From an uncultured Alphaproteobacteria bacterium (GTDB lineage: Bacteria; Pseudomonadota; Alphaproteobacteria; HIMB59): a stretch of DNA of 64,000 nt. Position numbers and translations under genes: made by a program. Where the stretch lies: contig CACDTV010000004.1 of the NCBI GenBank assembly GCA_902555695.1, positions 1-64,000 on the forward strand, in the 5' to 3' direction. Positions 28,000-37,485 of the stretch are shown here, one piece after another. The notes beneath the pieces are model-generated. The model made no database searches. It saw only the letters and a list, made by a program, of their open reading frames with translations, and had not been told where the DNA came from. The stretch's first letter is position 1; each line of letters starts with the position of its first letter.

Positions 28000-28817
28000 T
28001 GTTTTTTTTAAAAAAAATCTTTCAAAAGAATTTAAATATAGATGAGATAGAGGATCTTTTATTTGATAATGGTGTAGAACCAAAGTTTGCTGATTTAATA
28101 ATTTCAAAAATAAAAGAAAATAAACCACAAGAAGAGGATATTAAAAAAGTTATTAAAGATGAACTGCTTACAAAATTTAAAGAAAAACAATTTGGTGGTT
28201 TTTCTCCTCAAAATAAAAGTTTATATATTATTGCTGGAAATAACGGCTCTGGTAAAACAACATTCATAGGTAAATTTATAAATCTAATTCAAAAAAATGG
28301 CTTAAAGCCTGCTGTAATTGCAGCAGATACATTCAGGGCTGCCGCAATCGATCAACTTGAACATTTCACAAATCAATTTGAAGTGCCCATTCATAAGGGT
28401 AATAATATGGAAGATCCATCAGCTGTTATTTTTCAAGGTATTGATAATCTGAAAGAAAGTGATGTTATTATTGTCGATACATCTGGGAGACAACATAACA
28501 ACAAAAACTTAATGGCTGAGCTAAAAAAAATCTCAGATATAGTTTCAAAAAAATCTGAGCAATTTAATTTAATAAGGGCTTTTTTAACATTAGATGCTAA
28601 TACTGGCCTTGCATCAAAACATATAATAGAGGGTTTTCAAGAATATATCGCTTTAGATGGAATTATTTTAAATAAGGTCGACTCTAATGCCAAGTATGGA
28701 GCTCTTCTAACAATAATAAATGATTTTGATATTCCTGTAGTATTTGAAGGATATGGCGAAGGCATGAATGACTTAAGAGAGTTTCAATTTGAAGGATATT
28801 TAGATAGACTATTATAA
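27999..28817 (+). CDS. ftsY: signal recognition particle receptor FtsY
   Basis: This 272-aa NG-domain GTPase has IIAGNNGSGKTTFIGK near residue 77, AADTFRAAAIDQL, VDTSGRQHNN near 161 and NKVDSNAKYGALL. The long acidic A domain of E. coli FtsY is missing, leaving a short amphipathic N-terminus (FFLKKIFQKN), common in small genomes. Docks SRP-ribosome complexes at the membrane. Confidence 0.95.
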   Translation: MFFLKKIFQKNLNIDEIEDLLFDNGVEPKFADLIISKIKENKPQEEDIKKVIKDELLTKFKEKQFGGFSPQNKSLYIIAGNNGSGKTTFIGKFINLIQKNGLKPAVIAADTFRAAAIDQLEHFTNQFEVPIHKGNNMEDPSAVIFQGIDNLKESDVIIVDTSGRQHNNKNLMAELKKISDIVSKKSEQFNLIRAFLTLDANTGLASKHIIEGFQEYIALDGIILNKVDSNAKYGALLTIINDFDIPVVFEGYGEGMNDLREFQFEGYLDRLL

Positions 28818-28818
28818 A

Positions 28819-29355
28819 ATGAAACAGCTCTTTGAATTTTTTCCCTTAATTGTTTTTTTCGCAGTCTATTATAAATCAGATAAAGATCTCTATTTAAGTA
28901 TTGCTGCTGTAATAGTTGCGACATTTATTTCTCTTATAGCCATCTATTTCAAAGAAAGAAAAATTTCAACAATGATGCTAGTAAGCACAATTATCTTAGT
29001 AGTGTTTGGTGGTTTAAGTATTTTTCTAAAAAATGAGATATTTTTTAAAATGAAACCAACAATTATAAATGCTCTTTTTGCTGTAGTTTTGATTGGAAGT
29101 GCGTTAATTAATAAACCTGTTTTAAAGTTATTATTAAACTCATCATTAAAATTAACTGATGAGGGTTGGGGATTAATGAATAAAATGTGGTCAAGTTTTT
29201 TTATTCTTTTAGCTGTTTTAAATGAAATAGTTTGGCGGACTCAAACAACTGATGTTTGGGTAAATTTTAAAGTATTTGGCATAATGGGAATTACTTTAGT
29301 GTTTACAATAATTCAAATTCCATTGCTAAAAAAACACTTTATTAATCAGCCATAA
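28819..29355 (+). CDS. yciB: YciB/septation protein A family
   Basis: This 178-aa inner-membrane protein has about five helices, starting FEFFPLIVFFAVYY, with WGLMNKMWSSFFILLAVLNE near residue 113, typical of YciB/IspA. Implicated in envelope integrity and septation. It follows ftsY by 1 nt and overlaps the convergent pgk by 14 bp. Confidence 0.9.
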   Translation: MKQLFEFFPLIVFFAVYYKSDKDLYLSIAAVIVATFISLIAIYFKERKISTMMLVSTIILVVFGGLSIFLKNEIFFKMKPTIINALFAVVLIGSALINKPVLKLLLNSSLKLTDEGWGLMNKMWSSFFILLAVLNEIVWRTQTTDVWVNFKVFGIMGITLVFTIIQIPLLKKHFINQP

Positions 29356-30508
29356 GGGCTTCAATTCCAGGTAAATCTTTATCCTCCAGCGCCTCAAGAA
29401 AAGCACCACCAGCTGTTGAAACAAAGTAAAAATTTTCAAATTTTTCCTCAGCCATGTTGATTGCTAAAATTGTGTCTCCACCACCTATGACAACATCTGC
29501 TTGAGATTTTGCAAGAAGATGTGCTAAATTTACTGATCCCTTTGAAAATTTATTGTCTTCAATCATTCCCATTGGTCCATTCCACAAGACTATATCACTG
29601 TTACCTATCAGTTTTTCTAAAACTGCGTGTGAAGAAGCTGATATATCTAAGATTTTAAAATCAGAGCTTTTAGAAAGTTCATCTACTAATTTATTTTCAT
29701 TTGAGTCAAGTATAACATCTGATGGAAGATGAATTTTACAATTTGTTGATTTTGCAGAATTGTAAATCATTTCAATCATACTTTCTGTGCCCTCTTCAAT
29801 TAAAGAATTGCTTACATTTATACTATTATATTTTAAGAAATTATTAGCCATTGCCCCTCCAATAAAAATATCTGAGCAAGAGGATGTTAAAGATAGAAGT
29901 GTATTTATTTTAGTTGAAACTTTTGATCCGCCAATGATCGCTAATTTTTTCTTTGGAGATTTTTTTATATTATCTATTGCTAAAATTTCTCTTTCAAAAT
30001 TAAATCCAGGTGCTGACAATATGTTTTTAGCCATTTGATTAACTGATGAGTGAAATCGGTGAGAAGCAGAAAAAGCCTCATTAACATATAAATCTAATTT
30101 ATCAGTAATTGATTTGCTAAAATTTAAATCATTTTTTATTTCTCCCTCAAAAAATCTTATATTCTCTAAAAGGCTTATAGTTGGATTATCAACATCTATT
30201 TCATTAAGGCCTCTGTCTAAAAAACTATCATAACTAATAAAATTTAATTTTAACTCCAATATATCCTCAAACTGATCAATTAATTTTGAGAAAGAATATT
30301 TCTCATCAAAATTTTCTTTTGGTCTTCCAAAATGTGAAATAAGAAAAATATTACATTGTTTATTTTTAATAAAATTGACTGTCTCCTTAGATCTATCTAG
30401 TCTTGTTTTGTCTTTAATTCTAAAATTTTTATCAATAGGAACGTTGAAATCGACTCTAATCCCTACATTTTGGATTTTTTCAAAGTTCAAGTTTTTAAGA
30501 GATTTCAT
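29342..30508 (-). CDS. pgk: phosphoglycerate kinase
   Basis: This 388-aa glycolytic kinase has VRVDFNVPIDKN (GIRVDFNVP) near residue 17, SHFGRPKENFDEKYS near 59, LGSKVSTK-type segment IGGSKVSTKINTLLS near 192 and GGGDTILAI near the C-terminus. It interconverts 1,3-bisphosphoglycerate and 3-phosphoglycerate with ADP/ATP. No other glycolytic gene is adjacent. Confidence 0.95.
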   Translation of the reverse strand: MKSLKNLNFEKIQNVGIRVDFNVPIDKNFRIKDKTRLDRSKETVNFIKNKQCNIFLISHFGRPKENFDEKYSFSKLIDQFEDILELKLNFISYDSFLDRGLNEIDVDNPTISLLENIRFFEGEIKNDLNFSKSITDKLDLYVNEAFSASHRFHSSVNQMAKNILSAPGFNFEREILAIDNIKKSPKKKLAIIGGSKVSTKINTLLSLTSSCSDIFIGGAMANNFLKYNSINVSNSLIEEGTESMIEMIYNSAKSTNCKIHLPSDVILDSNENKLVDELSKSSDFKILDISASSHAVLEKLIGNSDIVLWNGPMGMIEDNKFSKGSVNLAHLLAKSQADVVIGGGDTILAINMAEEKFENFYFVSTAGGAFLEALEDKDLPGIEALMAD

Positions 30509-30609
30509 ATTTATTCACATTTTTTTAATCATTTTAGGCTAGATTACCACTACTATATATAGTATAAAACTACTCACATAAGGAACTAAATAGAGTAGGT
30601 ATATAAAAA

Positions 30610-31080
30610 ATGTCTTGGAATAACCAAAAAGTAGAAGATCTAAAAAAACTATGGAATGAAGGTGTTGCTACAAGCCAAATTGGTGTACAGCTTGGATTTA
30701 CTAAAAATGCCGTTATTGGTAAGGCTTTTAGACTAGGCCTTGAAAGACGCCAAAACTCCAGAAAAAAATCAACACAAAACCAACAGTTTTCTTCTGTTAC
30801 CATGTACAGGGAAACCAGTAATTCATCTTCCCAAAATACCGTAAGAAAAGAACCTGTTCGAAGAAGAGAAAAATTTAGTTTTAAGAAAAGTATAGTTGGC
30901 ACTGGAAACTTTAAATCTTGTCAATGGCCAATTGGCGACCCACTTGAAGAGGGCTTTCACTATTGTGGTGGTCAAAATATACCAACAAAACCATATTGCA
31001 TTGAACATTACAAAAAAGCTTATAATGTTGACGAGAAATATTTGGATAAACTTTTAGACTTTTTGCATGAAAAAAACTAA
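30610..31080 (+). CDS. gcrA: GcrA cell-cycle regulator
   Basis: This 156-aa protein has the GcrA N-terminal helix-turn-helix (SWNNQKVEDLKKLWNEG, then IGVQLGFTKNAVIGKA) and the C-terminal CQWPIGDP and YCIEHYKKAY segments. GcrA works with sigma70 and CcrM-methylated GANTC sites to time the cell cycle in alphaproteobacteria. Its presence supports the lineage call. The end overlaps the convergent esterase gene by 4 bp. Confidence 0.93.
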   Translation: MSWNNQKVEDLKKLWNEGVATSQIGVQLGFTKNAVIGKAFRLGLERRQNSRKKSTQNQQFSSVTMYRETSNSSSQNTVRKEPVRRREKFSFKKSIVGTGNFKSCQWPIGDPLEEGFHYCGGQNIPTKPYCIEHYKKAYNVDEKYLDKLLDFLHEKN

Positions 31081-32039
31081 TTGTTTATATAAATAGTTTT
31101 TCCAGATCCGTTTATCCAATTCCAAATTAACTTTTGTAATGAGGTGCCTTCAAAATCTTTATAATATAAATCAGTAGCAGTCATTACATGCCCCCACTCA
31201 ATATTTCCTTTTAGCTTTCTTTCTTCAGCATTAATTGAAAAACCAGCATTATAAAAAATTGAGTCTTCATTAATAGATTGTTTTACTTTATCTAAATTAC
31301 CTTTCATGTAAGGATCACCTATGTTCCAAATAAAAAAAACATTATTCAAATTATTTCTTTCAAATAATGGTCTTGAAGAAAAACAATTTGCCCAATGAGA
31401 GTCTTTACAATGATCGACCCTGTCATTATATAAAAACTTTACAATTTTAGGCCAAGGTCCATCATTCCATCCTAAGCGAACATTTAAAGACTCTGCATCT
31501 AACCAAAAACTATCAGCAATAATATATGGATTTTCGTATCTTTTAATTAAATCAACGTTTAGACCCAAAGCCAAAGATCCTGCGCTATAACCTGCAAAAA
31601 TTAATTTATCTGCTTTTTTAAACTTTTCATCATACTGATTAAAAATGTCCTCGATAATGTATCGACCATGAAAATAAACTTTTTTTCCATCAATATTGTT
31701 TACGTGCGTGCCTTGATGTATGTCATTGCTACAATAAGGAATGTAAATGACGTTATAGTTGTTGTTAATAAAGTCCTCTACCATAAAAGTTTTACCTCTT
31801 TCATTTGAAACTGCAGGAGACTTCAATCCGTCATTTCTTGATCTATATTGGTCTTCGTTTGCAGCTACACCCCCTCCTTGAATATACATTAACCAATTAT
31901 TTGTATTACCCTCAAAAAAGGTAAATGTTGCTTGTTCACCGTTGGAGCATAAAGCTTTAGGATCTTTTGTTTTTATTAGCTTGGCATTTGAGAAAGATGC
32001 GAAAAGTAAAAGATTTAATAGAAAAAAAATTTTTACCAT
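31077..32039 (-). CDS. secreted pectinacetylesterase/NOTUM-like hydrolase
   Basis: This 320-aa protein has a Sec signal (about residues 1-19, ending FSNA) and the pectinacetylesterase-type alpha/beta hydrolase pattern. It has WLMYIQGGGVAANEDQYRSR, IPYCSNDIHQGTH, nucleophile Ser in FAGYSAGSLA near residue 153, and a later acid/His region ending WGHVMTATDLYY. Relatives remove acetyl or acyl groups from polysaccharides or lipidated proteins. The native substrate is unknown. Confidence 0.8.
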   Translation of the reverse strand: MVKIFFLLNLLLFASFSNAKLIKTKDPKALCSNGEQATFTFFEGNTNNWLMYIQGGGVAANEDQYRSRNDGLKSPAVSNERGKTFMVEDFINNNYNVIYIPYCSNDIHQGTHVNNIDGKKVYFHGRYIIEDIFNQYDEKFKKADKLIFAGYSAGSLALGLNVDLIKRYENPYIIADSFWLDAESLNVRLGWNDGPWPKIVKFLYNDRVDHCKDSHWANCFSSRPLFERNNLNNVFFIWNIGDPYMKGNLDKVKQSINEDSIFYNAGFSINAEERKLKGNIEWGHVMTATDLYYKDFEGTSLQKLIWNWINGSGKTIYINN

Positions 32040-32079
32040 AAGTAATTTATAAAAATTTTTTTTAATATGTCAAAGTTAT

Positions 32080-32156
32080 TGGCGCGCTTGGCAGGAATCG
32101 AACCTGCGACCCCCAGATTAGGAATCTGGTGCTCTATCCTACTGAGCTACAAGCGC
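32080..32156 (-). tRNA. tRNA-Arg (anticodon CCT)
   Basis: The minus-strand cloverleaf has acceptor GCGCTTG/CAAGCGC, D stem GCTC/GAGC, anticodon arm CCAGA-TTCCTAA-TCTGG (anticodon CCT), T arm GCAGG-TTCGATT-CCTGC, discriminator G and encoded CCA. Reads AGG. Confidence 0.95.
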
Positions 32157-32200
32157 CTTTGTTTGTATACTTCATAATAATAATTCATAAAATATAAACT

Positions 32201-32689
32201 ATGAAAAAAAAAGCTGATGAATATCTATATAATGAAGCACTAAAATACTTGGGTAAATATCCAGCAACTAAAAAAAAAATTTCTGAAATACTGGAAAAAA
32301 GACTCAAAAATAAAAAAACTTATCAAAAAGTCATTTTTCCAGAAAATATCTCTAAAAAAGAACTTATTGATAATATCGTGCAAAAATTAGATGGTTTAAA
32401 AATTATTGATGAAAAGCAATTTATTGAAACTGTATTTCATTATTATGAGCAATCCTTATTTTCTATCAAAAAAATAAAAAATAAACTGTATCAAAAAGGA
32501 TTTGAACAAAACTTAATTGATGAATATGTCTCAAAAAAAGTCTCTGAAAATCCAGATTTAGAGCTAGATATTTTAAAACGATTTATTTTAAGAAAAAAAC
32601 TATCGAAGTTAGAAACTAGTGAACTTAAAAAAAAGCTCTATCAGCAAAGTTTTTCAGAAAATTCAATATACAAAGTAATTAGAGATTAA
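32201..32689 (+). CDS. recX: RecX-family regulatory protein
   Basis: This 162-aa helical, Lys-rich protein has the RecX pattern: ALKYLGKYPATKKKISEIL at residues 14-32, a central QFIETVFHYYEQSLFSIKKI, and repeated three-helix units. RecX modulates RecA filaments. No recA is next to it. It ends directly against the convergent rpmF stop. Confidence 0.78.
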   Translation: MKKKADEYLYNEALKYLGKYPATKKKISEILEKRLKNKKTYQKVIFPENISKKELIDNIVQKLDGLKIIDEKQFIETVFHYYEQSLFSIKKIKNKLYQKGFEQNLIDEYVSKKVSENPDLELDILKRFILRKKLSKLETSELKKKLYQQSFSENSIYKVIRD

Positions 32690-32950
32690 TTATTTAGAAG
32701 CAGGAGCTTCAATAGTTTTAGTTGTTTCATCAGTATTTACAGGTGCTTGACCCTCGGCATCTTTATCTTTTTTAGTTTTTTTAATAATTATTTGCTTACC
32801 TCTGTACATACCAGTACTGAGATCAATATGATGGGGTCTTCTCAATTCACCTGATTTTTTGTCTTCAGCGAATAGTTGAGTGCCCGCTCTATGGTGAGAG
32901 CGTCTCATATTCCTTTTTGAAGGTGTGGTTTTTCTTTTTGGAACTGCCAT
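32690..32950 (-). CDS. rpmF: ribosomal protein bL32
   Basis: The start at 32950 gives [20 protein letters not shown], the universal bL32 N-terminus; a longer upstream frame is not used. The core ends near residue 60 ([18 protein letters not shown]). About 25 further residues form a polar tail ending TIEAPASK, making 86 aa versus about 60 usual. Confidence 0.95.
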   Translation of the reverse strand: MAVPKRKTTPSKRNMRRSHHRAGTQLFAEDKKSGELRRPHHIDLSTGMYRGKQIIIKKTKKDKDAEGQAPVNTDETTKTIEAPASK

Positions 32951-33014
32951 AATAGAGCGATAACATAATAAAAATTTGTATAAATTACAATAATAATGTA
33001 TAAATCTGCCCACA

Positions 33015-33338
33015 ATGCAAGAAGAGCAGATAGATTTAGGTCATAAAAGAACTTGTCCTCACTGTGGTGCTAAGTATTACGATTTTTACCAAGACGAACT
33101 AGATTGTCCGCAATGTGGAAAGTCAATAGAGGCAATAAATATTACAAAGCCAAAAAGAGGAAGGAAAGCGGGAATTAGCGTTGCAACACCCATTAAGACT
33201 GCCAAAGAAAACGATGAATTAAAAGACCTAATTGAAGAAACAGAAGATACTGAAACTCAAACTGAAGATGCCGATAACCTAGCAGAAGATATAAGCATTG
33301 ATATCCCAACTGATAAAAACGAAGAGGAAACTAATTAA
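33015..33338 (+). CDS. TIGR02300-type zinc-ribbon protein
   Basis: This 107-aa protein begins with [20 protein letters not shown] and a second CPQCGK, a four-cysteine zinc ribbon, then an acidic low-complexity tail. The family is conserved in alphaproteobacteria and has no established function that I know of. It is divergent from rpmF and convergent with carD. Confidence 0.85.
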   Translation: MQEEQIDLGHKRTCPHCGAKYYDFYQDELDCPQCGKSIEAINITKPKRGRKAGISVATPIKTAKENDELKDLIEETEDTETQTEDADNLAEDISIDIPTDKNEEETN

Positions 33339-33339
33339 T

Positions 33340-34044
33340 TTATCTTTTATTTAAAATTTCTAATATTTTTGTTGATGCTTCCTCAAATTTTAAACTTGAA
33401 GATATCGCAAATTCTCTAGTATATCTCTCAAAAGCTACCTGAAACATTTGGCGCTCACTATAAGACTGCTCAGTTTGATCATCTTTTCGAAATAGGTCTC
33501 GAACAACCTCTGAAAGAAGTTTTATGTCGCCAGAGTTTATCTTTTGGTCATACTCTTGAGCCCTTCTACTCCACATAGCCTTTTTAATTTTAGGCTTTTG
33601 CTTTAAAACAGAAAGTGTTCTAGTCATTGATGGTTTACTTGTAATATTTCTTAAACCAATCAATTTTGCTTTAGCAAAGGGAACTCTGATTGTTAACTTG
33701 TCTTGAAAAAACTGTATTACATACAGTTGTTCTTCCACTAGATCATATTGGAATTTTTCTATAGTGAGAATTCTTCCTACGCCGTGGGTTGGGTAAACAA
33801 TGTTTTCTCCTGCTTTAAATTCTTGTGGGACTTTTACTTTTTTGATCTTAGGGGCTTTTGGTATAACAATTTTTTTAACTACTTTTTTTACTACATTTTT
33901 TGCAACTTTTTTCTTAGCTATTTTTTTTGCGGGTTGTTTTTTCTTGGCAAGTGGCTTTTTTTTAACTTCGACTTTTTTTTTAGTCTTAACTTTTGTAGTT
34001 TTTTTTATAACTTTTTTTGTTGTAGTTTTTTTTTTAACTGGCAT
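33340..34044 (-). CDS. carD: CarD/CdnL-family RNA polymerase-binding regulator with Lys-rich N-terminus
   Basis: This 234-aa protein has residues 1-70 that are almost entirely Lys, Val, Thr and Ala. From residue 76 it has the CarD RNAP-interaction domain (FKAGENIVYPTHGVGRIL) and then a helical DNA-binding region (LSEVVRDLFRKDDQTEQSYS). CdnL proteins stabilise open promoter complexes, often at rRNA genes. The basic N-terminal tail resembles histone H1 tails and may bind DNA nonspecifically. It overlaps fdxA by 1 bp. Confidence 0.92.
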   Translation of the reverse strand: MPVKKKTTTKKVIKKTTKVKTKKKVEVKKKPLAKKKQPAKKIAKKKVAKNVVKKVVKKIVIPKAPKIKKVKVPQEFKAGENIVYPTHGVGRILTIEKFQYDLVEEQLYVIQFFQDKLTIRVPFAKAKLIGLRNITSKPSMTRTLSVLKQKPKIKKAMWSRRAQEYDQKINSGDIKLLSEVVRDLFRKDDQTEQSYSERQMFQVAFERYTREFAISSSLKFEEASTKILEILNKR

Positions 34045-34376
34045 TAATCAGCTCCTTTTTCACTGAAATGATTTTCAAATTTATCTTTTACCCCTTCCCA
34101 CTTTTTTGCATCAGCAGGGGCATCTTTTTTTGTAGTTATATTAGGCCAAACTTGTGAATATTTTTCATTTACATCTAGCCATTTTGTACAATCGTCCAGG
34201 TCATCTGGGATAATCGCTTCAACTGGACATTCCGGTTCACATACTCCACAGTCAATACATTCATCAGGGTTGATAACAAGCATATTTTCACCTTCGTAAA
34301 AACAATCCACGGGACATACTTCAACACAATCCATGTATTTGCACTTAATACACTTATCATTAACTAAGTAGGTCAT
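34044..34376 (-). CDS. fdxA: 7Fe/8Fe ferredoxin FdxA
   Basis: This 110-aa ferredoxin has [21 protein letters not shown]-type spacing near residue 9 and [16 protein letters not shown] near residue 40. These fit one 3Fe-4S and one 4Fe-4S cluster. It is an electron carrier, next to carD as in many alphaproteobacteria. Confidence 0.94.
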   Translation of the reverse strand: MTYLVNDKCIKCKYMDCVEVCPVDCFYEGENMLVINPDECIDCGVCEPECPVEAIIPDDLDDCTKWLDVNEKYSQVWPNITTKKDAPADAKKWEGVKDKFENHFSEKGAD

Positions 34377-34810
34377 AGGCTGTCTTTTACTCTATTTCTT
34401 ATCAATATAAAATCTTTATCTTCAAGACCAAGTAAAGTTGATATTTTTCTGACAGTAGAGACCTCCAACTGATCCTCTTTGCCATCAACCATTAAAACTT
34501 GCCAACAAATTAAAATTACATCCATTCTCTGTTCATAAGTAAGTGATGTTTTAAGTCTGTATGAAAACTGAGATAAGTCAGTATTGAAATGTTGTTGATT
34601 GGCTAATTTATTAAATTGTTCTTTATTACTCTGGATTGGTATTTTAAAGTAAAACTCTACTAACTCAGATGCAAAATTAATTTCTTGTGCCGAAATTTCA
34701 TGATCTGCAATAATAATTTCGTAAATCAGGTTATATAAATCCGACTCAAAAGAGTGTTCATCATTTTTATCCTCATTTTCATTAAAGGATTGGAAGAATT
34801 TATTTAACAT
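34373..34810 (-). CDS. TerB-like helical protein
   Basis: This 145-aa protein has [20 protein letters not shown] and [20 protein letters not shown], the paired acidic-helix pattern of the TerB/DjlA superfamily. Function unknown. It overlaps fdxA by 4 bp and the helicase by 11 bp. In many alphaproteobacteria an S4 RNA-binding protein occupies this slot between helicase and fdxA. Confidence 0.7.
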   Translation of the reverse strand: MLNKFFQSFNENEDKNDEHSFESDLYNLIYEIIIADHEISAQEINFASELVEFYFKIPIQSNKEQFNKLANQQHFNTDLSQFSYRLKTSLTYEQRMDVILICWQVLMVDGKEDQLEVSTVRKISTLLGLEDKDFILIRNRVKDSL

Positions 34811-37352
34811 TTATATTTTTTAATTGGTCAAAAGGATTATTAAATAATTTTTTTGGTGAGGACTTTTTTACTTTTTTTGATGGTTTTTTCAATACATTTT
34901 TGTTTTTATTTTGTTTTAACTCTAATGTCTTGTTAGCATTAATTTTTTTAGAAATAATTAAATCATTTTCTGCTATCTCTTGAATATTAAAAGATCTACT
35001 TTTTAAAATACTAATTAATTTATCTTTTTTAATTCCCAAAAGATTAGATAAATCCATAGGAAGTGAGAATGGGCCTCTATTTTCTCTTTTGAATAATTGT
35101 TTTTCAAATTCATTAAAAATATCAAGTCTGATTAATAAGTCATTTTTGGAAATAAATCCTAAGAAAGTTAAAAGTTCTTCATTTAACTTATTTAGAATAT
35201 TAAGTGTTGCATTACCATCTTTTGGTATGTACTCATCAACATTTAAACATTCGTTATTATACAAATTCCATAAATAAAACTTTAACTTCATATATTCAGG
35301 TCTGATTAATTCAGAATTAAAAATAACATTTTTTCCTAATCTGAAATTTAGGGAATGAATTTCTTTTCTTTGTGGTTCATCAATTAGCTTAAATTCATCC
35401 AATATATTTATTTGGTAAAGATTATATTGGCTTTCAATGATCTTAAAAATAAAACTTCTTTCCTCAGGTTTTGAGTTAAATTTTTTTAATTTGTCGGATA
35501 AATCCAACTTTGATAGGTAAGTTTCCTCAAACCATTTTTGAACTTTCTCCTGAATTTTTATAATATGATCAGGTGATACTAATGTTTCGTCTAAGATTGG
35601 TTCAAGAATAGGATGGGTGATATCACTCCCCTTTTTAAATATTGCTACATTTGAATCCCCCCATTTAATATATAAATTTTGGAAATTTCCATTCTCATCT
35701 AGTTTGGAATCAATTAGCAAGCTTTCGTTCGGTGCTGCTATAAAATTATCAACGTTAAAAGACATATGAGGGAAAATTTGTTCTTTAATAATTTTGTGGT
35801 AGTTGTTATTTAAAATATCTTTATATTTTTCATCAAAAAAGATTTTAAAACCTTTTATAACTCCTATTTTTTCATCTTTTATCTTAACATATCTATTATC
35901 AGTTAAAGATATATTTTTTTCACTAATATTTAAATTTTGTATCATCTCACTTTTATTTTTGTCGACAAATTTTTGCATTAAGCTTAGATGTATCTCCTCA
36001 GACAGTTTGTTTTCAATATTTTTAACAGTTTCAACCCAAATAGAGTTACTTATCCATTGTTTCTGGTTAGTAATGTATAGCCAGGTTCTTGTTTCATTTA
36101 AGTTGTATATTAGGTCATCTATGCTACCGTTGTAATTCTGCAAGTAAGAAATTTCTTTTTCTAAAAATTTATCACTAAAAACCCATTGATTTTTTATAAG
36201 TTCATTGAATATTTTTGTTAAAAGTTCGACATGTTTTTCATCTGAAATATTTTGATAATCTGGTATTCGACAAACGTCCCATAATTGTTTTAAAGTTACA
36301 GAATTATTTAATTTAAAATTTTTTTTATTATCTTTTAGAAACCTCGATAAAAATTTTTGATCCTCAGCATCTTTTTTAAGAATTAATCGATGATTATCAG
36401 GTTTCTTTTTTAGAGAGTTTACTAAATCATATTCTGACTTAAACGATAAAAGATGATTTCTCCAAAATATTTTTTTAACAGGTTCAAATTTATTTGCTTG
36501 AATATTTTCTATTGACTTTAGATTTGTAAACTTAGCTCCAAGAGTGCTTCCGAAATAACCAGATTTTGTATAGCGACCCGCCCTTCCTGCTATTTGACCA
36601 ATTTCCATATCATTCAAAAGACGAACATATTTTCCATCAAACTTTTCTAGACCAGAGAAATAGACTTGGTTAATATCTAGATTCAAGCCCATTCCTATGG
36701 CATCAGTCGCTACAATATAATCGACCTCTCCATCCTCATATAATTTAACTTGGGAGTTTCTTGTTTTGGGACTTAGTGCGCCAGCAACAAGTGCCACACC
36801 TCCTTTTAAACTTCTTATTTGTTCCGCTATTTCATAGAGTCCGATTAAGTTAAATGCAATAATTGCTGATCTGGGTTTTACGTTTTGAATCTTTTTATGA
36901 CCTATAAAATTTAATTCTGAAAACCTATTTTTAAAAATTATTTTTGATTCAGGAATTAATTCTCTAATAATCTCTTCCATGGTAAGAGAGCCAAGGAAGA
37001 TAGTTTTTTGTTCTCCACGAGAATGTAAAAGTCTTTGAGTAAAAATATGTCCTCTTTCATAGTCAGAGGCTAATTGAATTTCATCTACGCAAACAAATTC
37101 AAAAAAATCATCTGGCATTGATTCGACTGTACAAAAAAAATATTTCGCATTTGAAGGGATTATTTTTTCTTCTCCGGTTATTAATGCAATTTGATTGATT
37201 GGATAAATTTTGCATGCTTTATCATAATTTTCTCTTGCTAAAAGCCTTAAAGGGAAACCAAAAACACCGTTTTTAAAGGAAAACATTTGTTCAAAAGCAT
37301 AAAATGTTTTTCCAGTGTTAGTTGGGCCTAAAATTATTTCAATTTGATTCAT
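34800..37352 (-). CDS. SUV3-like superfamily 2 helicase
   Basis: This 850-aa protein has Walker A GPTNTGKT at residues 9-16, the DEIQ box FVCVDEIQLASDYERGH near 86, GSLTMEE, and motif VI QIAGRAGR near 250, as in mitochondrial SUV3 RNA helicases. The long C-terminal region is largely family-specific and the tail is Lys-rich. It likely unwinds RNA, but whether it pairs with a nuclease such as PNPase here is unknown. Leads the helicase-terB-fdxA-carD operon. Confidence 0.88.
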   Translation of the reverse strand: MNQIEIILGPTNTGKTFYAFEQMFSFKNGVFGFPLRLLARENYDKACKIYPINQIALITGEEKIIPSNAKYFFCTVESMPDDFFEFVCVDEIQLASDYERGHIFTQRLLHSRGEQKTIFLGSLTMEEIIRELIPESKIIFKNRFSELNFIGHKKIQNVKPRSAIIAFNLIGLYEIAEQIRSLKGGVALVAGALSPKTRNSQVKLYEDGEVDYIVATDAIGMGLNLDINQVYFSGLEKFDGKYVRLLNDMEIGQIAGRAGRYTKSGYFGSTLGAKFTNLKSIENIQANKFEPVKKIFWRNHLLSFKSEYDLVNSLKKKPDNHRLILKKDAEDQKFLSRFLKDNKKNFKLNNSVTLKQLWDVCRIPDYQNISDEKHVELLTKIFNELIKNQWVFSDKFLEKEISYLQNYNGSIDDLIYNLNETRTWLYITNQKQWISNSIWVETVKNIENKLSEEIHLSLMQKFVDKNKSEMIQNLNISEKNISLTDNRYVKIKDEKIGVIKGFKIFFDEKYKDILNNNYHKIIKEQIFPHMSFNVDNFIAAPNESLLIDSKLDENGNFQNLYIKWGDSNVAIFKKGSDITHPILEPILDETLVSPDHIIKIQEKVQKWFEETYLSKLDLSDKLKKFNSKPEERSFIFKIIESQYNLYQINILDEFKLIDEPQRKEIHSLNFRLGKNVIFNSELIRPEYMKLKFYLWNLYNNECLNVDEYIPKDGNATLNILNKLNEELLTFLGFISKNDLLIRLDIFNEFEKQLFKRENRGPFSLPMDLSNLLGIKKDKLISILKSRSFNIQEIAENDLIISKKINANKTLELKQNKNKNVLKKPSKKVKKSSPKKLFNNPFDQLKNINVK

Positions 37353-37450
37353 TCAATGAAAAGAAGTTACCATAAATAAAATGTTGACTTAATTAAATAC
37401 TTTCTTAAATTTTTTTTAAGAAAATGAATATCATTAGATATTCGTTTTAT

Positions 37451-37464
37451 ACTTACTAGTAAGT
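37451..37464. repeat. 14-bp perfect palindrome upstream of the histone-like gene
   Basis: ACTTACTAGTAAGT overlaps a TATACT (37448-37453) that could be a -10 box. It lies 22 nt before the ATG. A dimeric repressor site is possible. Confidence 0.3.
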
Positions 37465-37485
37465 GTAAAAAGTAAGGAGGCTATA

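Noticed and set aside
33748-34066. Phe-rich plus-strand frames
   Set aside because: They are the complement of the Lys-rich N-terminus of CarD and have no independent support.
37401-37423. AT-only hairpin upstream of the histone-like gene
   Set aside because: A 9-bp A/T stem in a T-rich stretch is expected by chance here, and no gene ends next to it on either strand.
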